From assembly GCA_035640455.1 (NCBI GenBank), contig DASQWB010000116.1:1-13369 (forward strand): a stretch of 13,369 nucleotides of DNA. Reading direction: 5' to 3'. Below, piece after piece: positions 7,762 to 13,369 of this stretch. Position numbers and translations under genes: made by a program. Each line of letters begins with the position of its first letter. Positions within the stretch are counted from its first letter, which is position 1. The notes below the pieces were generated by a model. It ran no database searches. It was not told the DNA's origin and was given only the letters and a program-made list of their open reading frames with translations. Origin of the DNA: AC-50 sp035640455. GTDB lineage: Bacteria; Actinomycetota; Thermoleophilia; Gaiellales; Gaiellaceae.

Positions 7762-8223
7762 TCACCTCACCGCCGCCGCGTGGACGGCCTCGACGATGTG
7801 CTGGTAGCCGGTGCAGCGGCAGAGGTTGCCCTCGAGCCCGCGCCGGATCTCCGCGTCGGTCAGCCCCTCGCCGTTCGTGCCGAGGAGCTCGACGCCGGTC
7901 ATGATCATCCCCGGCGTGCAGAAGCCGCATTGGAGCGCGTGGCGCTCCCAGAAGGCCTGCTGCAGCGGATGGAGCTCGCCCTCGCGCGCGAGACCCTCGA
8001 TCGTCGTGATCTCGCTGCCGTCGGCCTGGACGGCGAGCACGGTGCACGACTTCACCGCGAGCCCGTCGAGATGGATCGTGCAAGCGCCGCAGAGAGACGT
8101 GTCGCAGCCGATCTTCGTGCCGGTCAGCCCGAGGTCGTCGCGGAGGAAGTCGACGAGGAGCGTCCGCGGCTCGACCTCCGCCTCGTGCCGGACGCCGTTG
8201 ACGGTGAGCGCTATCGGTATCAC
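7762..8223 (-). CDS. coxS: CoxS, 2Fe-2S small subunit of the molybdenum hydroxylase
   Basis: 153 residues from GTG, the normal family length. The N-terminal plant-type ferredoxin domain has CDTSLCGAC (C40, C45, C48) and the fourth ligand C60. The C-terminal helical domain has LQCGFCTPGM (C99, C102) and GNLCRCTGY (C135, C137), so all eight cysteine ligands for two 2Fe-2S clusters are present. It carries electrons from the Mo site in CoxL to the FAD in CoxM. The GTG start at 8223 is supported by AGGAGG five bases upstream and because the protein then starts exactly at the usual IALTVNG strand. Twelve bases upstream ends a coxM remnant, so this gene may be translationally coupled to that short reading frame. 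Second gene of the minus-strand operon in transcript order. Confidence 0.96.
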   Translation of the reverse strand: MIPIALTVNGVRHEAEVEPRTLLVDFLRDDLGLTGTKIGCDTSLCGACTIHLDGLAVKSCTVLAVQADGSEITTIEGLAREGELHPLQQAFWERHALQCGFCTPGMIMTGVELLGTNGEGLTDAEIRRGLEGNLCRCTGYQHIVEAVHAAAVR

Positions 8224-8228
8224 CAGTG

Positions 8229-8234
8229 CCTCCT
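8229..8234 (-). promoter_or_regulatory. Ribosome binding site of coxS
   Basis: Minus-strand AGGAGG, five bases before the GTG at 8223. It decides that GTG as the start. It begins one base after the TGA of the coxM remnant (8236-8238), so ribosomes finishing the remnant would stop on top of it. Confidence 0.7.
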
Positions 8235-8235
8235 C

Positions 8236-8313
8236 TCAGACGACCGGCTCGAGGAGCTCGAGCGCCTCGTCGAGGCTCGCGGGCGCGAAGTACTCGAACT
8301 TGGCGGGATACAC
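8236..8313 (-). pseudogene. Remnant of a second coxM: first ~22 codons only
   Basis: A 25-residue frame from GTG (8311-8313) to TGA (8236-8238). Read on the minus strand it gives (M)YPAKFEYFAPASLDEALELL followed by EPVV and stop. This is the conserved N-terminus of CoxM flavoproteins; the intact coxM in this window begins with the same pattern, FEYHRPTSLAEAIGLL, and about ten of sixteen positions agree. Nothing of the FAD motifs remains. It has its own ribosome binding site (GGGAGG at 8323-8328, nine bases before the GTG) and lies immediately before coxS, exactly where coxM stands in canonical coxMSL operons. The simplest reading is that the original coxM was removed by an in-frame or near-end deletion. 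Alternatively the short frame is kept as a translated leader that couples ribosomes to coxS. It is too short for a gene finder, so it would normally go unannotated. Confidence 0.7.
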
Positions 8314-8367
8314 GGATTACCGCCTCCCTCTCTCGCCCGGTCGATGCTGTCCCGTCCCTGGCAGCCG

Positions 8368-8397
8368 AGGATACGCCTCGCCCGTCGCCATTGCCAC
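8368..8397 (-). promoter_or_regulatory. Candidate promoter of the coxS-L-M-G operon
   Basis: In the divergent gap, minus-strand GTGGCA (8392-8397) and TATCCT (8368-8373) are spaced 18 bases apart, each matching four of six consensus bases of a sigma-70 type promoter. Transcription would begin about 50 bases before the GTG of the coxM remnant. The match is modest and such hexamers arise by chance; the support is mainly position. Confidence 0.3.
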
Positions 8398-8401
8398 GTC
8401 C

Positions 8402-8413
8402 TACGATGGCCGG
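8402..8413 (+). promoter_or_regulatory. Candidate -10 element for a leaderless moxR transcript
   Basis: TACGAT (8402-8407) fits the TANNNT pattern of actinobacterial -10 boxes, and a transcript starting about seven bases later would begin on the GTG start codon at 8414. No Shine-Dalgarno sequence precedes that GTG, which agrees with a leaderless message. No good -35 element is seen at the expected distance. Inference only. Confidence 0.35.
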
Positions 8414-9268
8414 GTGAAATTCGGATCTGTCGAGGAGGTCGAGCGCGCCCTCGGAGCCGAGTCGTACCTCCCCGACCGAGGCCTCGCGACCGCCGTCTAC
8501 CTCGCCGTCGCGATGCAGCGGCCGCTGCTCCTCGAGGGCGAGGCCGGCGTCGGCAAGACCGAGGTCGGCAAGACCTTGGCCCGGGTGCTCGGTGTCGAGT
8601 TGATCCGGCTCCAGTGCTACGAGGGCATCGACGCGGCGCAGGCCCTGTACGAATGGGATTACGCGCGGCAGCTCCTGTACGCGCGAGCGCTGCAGGCAGG
8701 CGAGGTGCGCGAGCACGTGTCCGAGCTGTACGGGCCGGAGTTCCTGATCGAGCGGCCGCTGCTGCGCGCGCTGCGGGCGGGCTCGAGCGCCGTGCTGCTC
8801 GTCGACGAGGTCGACCGCGCCGACGACGAGTTCGAGGCCTTTTTGCTCGAGGTGCTCTCCGACTTCAGCGTGACCGTGCCCGAGCTGGGGACGATCGCGG
8901 CCGACGAGCCGCCCGTCGCCGTCGTGACGTCGAACCGGACGCGCGAGCTGCACGACGCGCTCAAACGCCGCTGCCTGTACCACTGGATCGACTTCCCCTC
9001 CCTCGAGCGCGAGGTGGAGATCGTGCGGCTGCGCGCGCCCGAGGTGCCGGACGCGCTCGCTCGCTCCGTCGCGGAGACGATCGCACGGCTGCGGGCGCTC
9101 GACCTCGACAAGCCGCCGGGGATCGCGGAGGCGATCGACTGGGCACGCGCGCTCGCGCTCCTCGGCGCCGACGGCGCGGACGGCGACGCCGCGCGCGAGA
9201 CACTCGGGTGGGCGGTGAAGAACCACGACGACCTGCGGCGGGTGGAGGCGGAGCTCTTCAGTGGCTGA
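8414..9268 (+). CDS. MoxR-family AAA+ ATPase (CoxD-like maturation factor)
   Basis: 284 residues from GTG. Walker A is GEAGVGKT (42-49), Walker B is AVLLVDEVDRAD (D131, E132), and sensor 1 is VVTSNRTRELHDALKRRCLY, all placed as in MoxR/CoxD ATPases. The C-terminal lid domain fills about 200-284. In CO-dehydrogenase clusters CoxD works as an ATP-driven chaperone with CoxE to complete the molybdenum site; here the pairing is the same, though the CoxL partner is a form II enzyme. The open frame extends far upstream as antisense to coxS, but sequence before GTG 8414 does not look like protein; the conserved N-terminal FGSVEEVERAL begins right after it. The gene overlaps the next one (coxE) by 8 bases, so the pair is an operon, transcribed divergently from the structural genes. 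Confidence 0.93.
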   Translation: MKFGSVEEVERALGAESYLPDRGLATAVYLAVAMQRPLLLEGEAGVGKTEVGKTLARVLGVELIRLQCYEGIDAAQALYEWDYARQLLYARALQAGEVREHVSELYGPEFLIERPLLRALRAGSSAVLLVDEVDRADDEFEAFLLEVLSDFSVTVPELGTIAADEPPVAVVTSNRTRELHDALKRRCLYHWIDFPSLEREVEIVRLRAPEVPDALARSVAETIARLRALDLDKPPGIAEAIDWARALALLGADGADGDAARETLGWAVKNHDDLRRVEAELFSG

Positions 9269-10268
9269 GCCGGCGGTCCGGTTGGTCGCCTTTGCCCGGG
9301 CGCTGCGCGACGAAGGCCTCGCGGTCGGGCCCGGCCGCCTCGTCGAGTTCTGCCGCGCCGCTGCGGCGCTTCCCGTCGGCGACCTGTACTGGGCGGGACG
9401 CTTGACGCTCGTCTCGCGTCCGGAGGAGATCCCGATCTACGACCGCGTCTTCCGCGGCGTCGTCGAGGAAGAGCCGCCGCGTGGCCCGGTGACCGTCGTC
9501 GAGCAAGAAGTCGCGCTCGCGAGCCCGCAGGAGCTGCTCCGCACCAAGAGCTTCGCCGAGCTCGGCGAGGACGAGCTCGTCGAGCTCGCCTCGCTCATGC
9601 GGCGGCTGCGCCTCCAGGTGCCGAGTCGCCGCACGCGCCGCCGGGAGCCGGCGCGACGAGGCAATCCGGACCTGCGACGGACTCTGCGCCGCTCGTTCCG
9701 CACAGGGGGCGAGCCCGTCGAGCGGGCCCGGCGGGCGCGACGTCGCCGTCGGCGGCGGCTGGTCCTGCTCCTCGACGTCTCCGGCTCGATGGCCGACCAC
9801 TCGCGCGCGCTCGTGCTGTTCGCGCGTGCCGCCTTGCAGGCCGATGCCCGCTGGGAGGCCTTCTGCTTCGGCACGCGCCTCACGCGCGTCACCAAGGCGC
9901 TTGGCGGTGCGGACGCGCAGGAGGCGCTACGCCGTGCCGCCGAGGAGGTCGTCGACTGGAACGGCGGCACGCGCATCGGCGCCGCGCTCCGCGCGCTGAC
10001 GCGCACGAACGTCGTGCGCGGCTCGGTCGTGGTCATCTGTTCGGACGGCCTCGACGTCGGCGACCCCGAGCTCCTGCGGACGGAGATGGCGCGGCTGTCG
10101 CGGCTGGCACACCGCGTCGTCTGGCTCAACCCGCTCAAGGAGGATCCCGCCTACGAGCCGCTCGCGCGCGGCATGCGGGCGGCGCTTCCGCACGTGGACG
10201 ACTTCGCGAGCGGCCACAACCTCGCGAGCCTCGAGGCAGTAGCCGAGATGCTCGCCCGCGGCGCCTAA
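9261..10268 (+). CDS. coxE: CoxE-type von Willebrand factor A domain protein
   Basis: 335 residues from GTG at 9261, overlapping the end of the MoxR gene by 8 bases. The N-terminal helical region (1-115) is followed by a very arginine-rich stretch (about 120-165, including NPDLRRTLRRSFRTGGEPV, a hallmark of CoxE). The VWA domain follows with a complete MIDAS metal site: DVSGS (D172, S174, S176), the threonine in GGTRIG (about 237) and the aspartate in CSDGLDVG (about 262). The end (YEPLARGMRAALPHVDDFAS then GHNLASLEAVA) is also typical. CoxE proteins act with their MoxR partner on the molybdenum enzyme during active-site maturation. The stop TAA lies on the stop of the convergent xdhC gene. 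No missing motif. Confidence 0.94.
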   Translation: MAEPAVRLVAFARALRDEGLAVGPGRLVEFCRAAAALPVGDLYWAGRLTLVSRPEEIPIYDRVFRGVVEEEPPRGPVTVVEQEVALASPQELLRTKSFAELGEDELVELASLMRRLRLQVPSRRTRRREPARRGNPDLRRTLRRSFRTGGEPVERARRARRRRRRRLVLLLDVSGSMADHSRALVLFARAALQADARWEAFCFGTRLTRVTKALGGADAQEALRRAAEEVVDWNGGTRIGAALRALTRTNVVRGSVVVICSDGLDVGDPELLRTEMARLSRLAHRVVWLNPLKEDPAYEPLARGMRAALPHVDDFASGHNLASLEAVAEMLARGA

Positions 10269-11314
10269 TCGACGCCGGCGTGAATCCGGCCCGCGGCCTT
10301 CTGCAGCGGGTCGCCGGCGCGTCCTGCCCGGCGGGCCAGGATCTCGGCGAGGATCGACAAAGCTGTCTCGGCCGGGCTCACGGCGCCGATGTCGAGACCG
10401 CTCGGGCCGCTGATCCGCTCGAGCTCTTGCTCGTCGACGCCTGCCTCCAGCAGCCGCTCGCGACGTCGCTCCTGGTTGCGACGGGAGCCGAGGGCTCCGA
10501 TGTAGAACGCTTCCGTCGCGAGGGCAGCCTGTAGCACGGGGACGTCGAGCCGGTCCTCGTGCGTCAGCACGACGACCGCGGTGGCGTAGTCCGCACCCAC
10601 GCGGTCGAAGACCTCCTCCGGCCAGCCCGCGATCAACTCGTCGGCGCTCGGGATGCGCTCACGGGTCGCGAACTTGGCGCGCGCGTCGGCGACGATCGTC
10701 CGCCAGCCCAGCTGCTTCGCCGCTGCACAGAGCGCTTCGGCCGTGTCGACCGCGCCGACGACGACAAGGCGCGGGGGAGGCTCGTAGACGTCGGCGAAGA
10801 CCCTGCGGCCCTCGTGCTCCAGCACCGCGCTCCGTCCAGACCGGAGCAGATCGCCGACCTCGGCCGCGAGGTCCGCCGGCGCGGCCGTTGGCTCGCCCTC
10901 GACCGCGAGCCACCTCGCGCCGACGCCCTCGCCTTCGACGACGGTGAAGAGGACCGCGCGCCGCTCGTCCTCGACGACGCGCCGCAGCCGCTCCACCAGC
11001 TCCTGGTCGGCCTCCTCGACGAAGACGTCGATCTCCCCGCCGCACGGCAGGCCGACCTCGAACGCGAGGTCGTCCGAGATCCCGTACGTGAGCAGGCACG
11101 GCTCGCCCCCTTCGAGCACCTCCTGCGCGACGCCGTACACGTCGTTCTCGACACAACCGCCCGAGACGGAGCCGGCCAGCTCGCCGCCGGAGGAGACGCC
11201 GAGCTTGGCGCCGGGCGGTCGCGGCGCCGAACGCCGCGTAGCGACGACGGTGGCGAGTGCGAATCGCTCGCCGCCTCGGCGCCACCGTTCGAGATCTCCG
11301 AGGATCTCCTTCAC
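10265..11314 (-). CDS. xdhC: XdhC/CoxI-family molybdenum cofactor maturation protein
   Basis: 349 residues from GTG at 11314. The N-terminal XdhC_CoxI domain shows EILGDLERWRRGGERFALAT and ATRRSAPRPPGAKLGVSSGG, then GSVSGGCVENDVY with the conserved cysteine. The C-terminal Rossmann domain starts RLVVVGAVDTAEALCAAAKQLG (about 195) and ends with FYIGALGSRRNQERR and GPSGLDIGAVSPAETALSIL. XdhC proteins bind the molybdenum cofactor, help its sulfuration and deliver it to xanthine dehydrogenase-type enzymes, the step the form II CoxL here would need. An ATG at 11365 in the same frame would add 17 residues that lack family similarity; the GTG places the conserved EIL helix at the N-terminus, but no strong ribosome binding site supports either. 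It is transcribed on its own, converging on coxE. Confidence 0.92.
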   Translation of the reverse strand: MKEILGDLERWRRGGERFALATVVATRRSAPRPPGAKLGVSSGGELAGSVSGGCVENDVYGVAQEVLEGGEPCLLTYGISDDLAFEVGLPCGGEIDVFVEEADQELVERLRRVVEDERRAVLFTVVEGEGVGARWLAVEGEPTAAPADLAAEVGDLLRSGRSAVLEHEGRRVFADVYEPPPRLVVVGAVDTAEALCAAAKQLGWRTIVADARAKFATRERIPSADELIAGWPEEVFDRVGADYATAVVVLTHEDRLDVPVLQAALATEAFYIGALGSRRNQERRRERLLEAGVDEQELERISGPSGLDIGAVSPAETALSILAEILARRAGRAGDPLQKAAGRIHAGVD

Positions 11315-11452
11315 GCACTCTGCATCATTTGCGGGCGCGGGGCGTGCTGTGCAGATCGACCGCATGGAGCCCTGGGGGAACGTGGATCGCTCCGGGTGTG
11401 AGCAGACTATGAGCAGCATGAGGATCGGCCACCCAGCGCGGGCACCGGGCTC

Positions 11453-13369
11453 GTGAACGTGCCGTTCGCGCCGGCGACGGCTCGAGAAGCTTCCTTTCCG
11501 GAGCGGTCGCGCTCGCGATTGGTCGGCGCTGCCCATGTCGGTCGGCGGCTGGTCGGCGTCGCCACAGCGCGGCTCGCCTTCCGCCGTGGCCAGACGTTGC
11601 TTGCTGCGAGCGGCGCGGCGCTGGCCGCAGCGATGCTCGCGCTGACGCTGGCGACGCAGTCAGGTGTCGAAGACATCACCTTTGCGGCGCGGCTTCCGAT
11701 GCAACGCGGAGCGACGCCGAACGTCGTCTCGCGCCCGCTGAGCGTCTCCGTAGAGCTCAACGACCGCACGCGTCGGAGCTACCGTGAAATCGACCGCCTC
11801 GTCCGAAGACGACTGGCGGCGGAAGGATGGACCCCGATCGCCACGGCTTTCGGGACAGTGCCGGGGACCGAGCTCGCCGCCATGGGAAATCAGCTCGAGC
11901 GGTTCCTCCAGGCGGACGAGGGGCGGCTTCCACGGCCGTGTACCCCTCGGCTCTGCGAGTTCGTCTGGCTGAGGTTGCCGCCGACGACGGCTGGCCTACC
12001 GCCTCCGTCGTCGAAGCCGCCGACCATACCGGGCTTTCGGCTGCGCCTGGTAGGGACGGTCCACCAGATCGGCCCCGCGCCACTGCCGGACTTTCCGGCG
12101 TTCGTCACGCGCGGGTTCGGTCTCCTCGGCAGCGAGGAGGTGGCGCGCGGAGGAGTGCTCGGCTGGAGCGTGCCGCTGAGGAAGGTGGTCGACCACCCGT
12201 GGGGCCTCGATGGGGCTCTCCGACGTGCCGCCGCCGCCCGCTCGGACCTCGGCTCCCGGCTGGAGCAGGTCGACCTCGACGTGTCAGCCGCGTCCCTCCA
12301 GCAGGCGCGTGCGAAGAGCACGGCCAGCGGGCGCCGACTGCTGATCGTCGCCGGCTCCCTGGCGGCGATCCTCCTCGCCTATCTCCTCTTCGTCGGCGCG
12401 CGGCTTCGCGAGGACGTGAAGAGCACCGGCGAGCGCCTGACTGCCAGCGGTGCGCGCCGCTGGCAGATCCGGACGATCGGCACGCTGGAGGTGGGAGGCG
12501 CCGCTCTCGTCGGGAGCATCGCCGGCTGGCTGCTCGGAGGAGCAGCCGCCGTCTGGCTCATCTCGCGTCTCGGCGGCGCGGGATGGCCTGCGGCGACGCA
12601 CGCACTCACGGCTCCCGCGGCGCTCGCGCTCGGGGCCGCCTGCGCCGCCGCGGTGACGGGACTCGTCGTCATGGCGGCGACGATGCGACCGCTGAGCGTT
12701 GCCGGTCGCTCGCTCGACATTGCCGACGTCGCCGCGATCGGGGCAGTGGTGACGCTTGCCGCCGGCTTCGCGCAAGGCGCCCTCGATCCCGGGCGGCTCG
12801 CCGAGGGCGAGGGCTCGCCTGCGCTCCTTCTGGTCGCGCCCGCGCTCGTCGGCCTGGTCGCCGCGGTCGTGGGCGGGCGGCTCGTAATGCCTGCGTTGCG
12901 GGGGCTGGAGCGGCTCGCTCGGAGAGCGTCGCCGGTTCTCCGGCTGTCGGCCTTGACCGTCGTTCGGCGCCCCGGAGAGGCGGCCGTGCTCGCCGCCTTC
13001 TTGAGCATCACGCTCGGGCTGTCGTTGTTCCTCGCGGTGTACCGCAGCACGCTCGAGCGGAGTCGGCGAGACGAGCTCGCGTACGCGGCTCCGACCGCGT
13101 TCCGCCTGAGCGAGAGCCTGCGCAGTCTGGTGCCCGTGACCTCGGTGCCCCTCGGCGACATTCCGGGCGCGACGAAGCTTCCGGTGCTACGCCTATCGGG
13201 AAACGCGCCCCGGCCTTCGGGGGGCGTGAGCTTCACGCTGCTCGGGGTTCCCGCGAGGGCGCTGCCCGTCCTCGACGGATGGCGAGGCGACTTCAGCGCG
13301 CTCTCGCCCAGAGCGATCGCGGCCAAGCTCGCCGCACGGAGAGACACGAGCTTCGAGGCGATTCCGCTC
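11453..13369 (+). CDS. FtsX/MacB-like ABC transporter permease (3' end outside the window)
   Basis: Open for 639 codons from a GTG at 11453 to the right edge. A first membrane helix (about residues 48-68) is followed by a long soluble domain (70-290) with a Pro-rich patch near 185-200. Then come helices at about 296-317, 343-372, 387-411, 420-440 and 455-480, and another at 511-534 after LSALTVVRRPGEAAVLAAF. That segment resembles the repeated first helix of two-unit FtsX-like permeases, after which a second soluble domain begins. Such proteins couple a cytoplasmic ATPase to lipoprotein, peptide or cell-wall tasks; no ATPase gene is visible in this window. Assignment rests on topology and helix style, not a signature motif. 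An in-frame TGA at 11399 limits the start, and GTG 11453 or 11459 are the first choices; no clear ribosome binding site precedes them. It is not obviously connected with the cox genes. Confidence 0.72.
   Translation, partial: MNVPFAPATAREASFPERSRSRLVGAAHVGRRLVGVATARLAFRRGQTLLAASGAALAAAMLALTLATQSGVEDITFAARLPMQRGATPNVVSRPLSVSVELNDRTRRSYREIDRLVRRRLAAEGWTPIATAFGTVPGTELAAMGNQLERFLQADEGRLPRPCTPRLCEFVWLRLPPTTAGLPPPSSKPPTIPGFRLRLVGTVHQIGPAPLPDFPAFVTRGFGLLGSEEVARGGVLGWSVPLRKVVDHPWGLDGALRRAAAARSDLGSRLEQVDLDVSAASLQQARAKSTASGRRLLIVAGSLAAILLAYLLFVGARLREDVKSTGERLTASGARRWQIRTIGTLEVGGAALVGSIAGWLLGGAAAVWLISRLGGAGWPAATHALTAPAALALGAACAAAVTGLVVMAATMRPLSVAGRSLDIADVAAIGAVVTLAAGFAQGALDPGRLAEGEGSPALLLVAPALVGLVAAVVGGRLVMPALRGLERLARRASPVLRLSALTVVRRPGEAAVLAAFLSITLGLSLFLAVYRSTLERSRRDELAYAAPTAFRLSESLRSLVPVTSVPLGDIPGATKLPVLRLSGNAPRPSGGVSFTLLGVPARALPVLDGWRGDFSALSPRAIAAKLAARRDTSFEAIPL

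Noticed and set aside
7811..8413. Upstream extension of the MoxR frame
   Set aside because: It is antisense to coxS and the coxM remnant and has no family similarity; the ATPase begins at GTG 8414.
11409..11456. Short frame ATG 11409 to TGA 11456 overlapping the GTG of the FtsX-like gene
   Set aside because: The GTGA overlap looks like translational coupling, but the 15-codon peptide has no similarity to anything recognised and no clear ribosome binding site.
12379..13347. Minus-strand open frame of 322 codons opposite the FtsX-like permease
   Set aside because: Ser/Arg/Ala/Pro-rich mirror frame without motifs; the plus strand gives membrane helices in a frame open for 639 codons.
1..13369. 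tRNA, rRNA, CRISPR array, insertion sequence, integrase or att site
   Set aside because: No cloverleaf, repeat-spacer pattern, transposase-like protein or paired terminal repeat was seen while reading both strands.

Overview
The window is very GC-rich double-stranded chromosomal DNA with tightly packed genes, frequent GTG starts and 4- to 12-base gene junctions. Together with the gene families present (a cox-type molybdenum hydroxylase cluster, an actinobacterial-style thiamine-diphosphate enzyme and a large FtsX-like permease), this suggests a high-GC soil or aquatic actinobacterium, possibly of the Thermoleophilia. The taxonomic call is inference from style, not from a marker gene.

Layout. 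Positions 1-1828 (minus) hold a nearly complete thiamine-diphosphate enzyme of the pyruvate oxidase/acetolactate synthase superfamily that runs off the left edge. Directly upstream of it, 1865-2653 (minus), is a broken lactate permease: its N-terminal signature and its C-terminal third are present, but the middle is missing and the reading frame changes once. A family 2 glycosyltransferase (2867-3820, minus) follows. From 3923 to 8313 (minus) runs a molybdenum hydroxylase operon, read in the order coxM remnant - coxS - coxL - coxM - coxG. Divergent from it, on the plus strand, are a MoxR-type AAA+ ATPase (8414-9268) and a CoxE-type von Willebrand factor A protein (9261-10268). An XdhC-family maturation factor (10265-11314, minus) meets coxE tail to tail, with the two stop codons interleaved in one CTAA. 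The plus strand of 11453-13369 is the start of a large FtsX/MacB-like membrane permease that continues off the right edge.

How the genes work together. CoxS (two 2Fe-2S clusters), CoxM (FAD) and CoxL (molybdopterin) form the (LMS)2 type of hydroxylase. MoxR plus CoxE and XdhC are the maturation set that finishes the molybdenum site, and CoxG is the membrane/quinone-side partner. CoxL carries the form II active-site loop AYRGAGR instead of the form I loop with the copper-binding cysteine, so carbon monoxide should not be assumed to be the substrate. The TPP enzyme beside a lactate permease suggests a lactate/pyruvate role for that end, but the permease looks inactive.

The most unusual points are a 25-codon ribosome-binding-site-equipped remnant of a second coxM just upstream of coxS, which suggests that the original coxM of a coxMSL operon was deleted and replaced by the copy after coxL, and the lactate permease reduced in a similar way to its ends. 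No RNA gene, CRISPR array, insertion sequence or integrase was seen, and no stretch longer than 300 bases lacks a gene.
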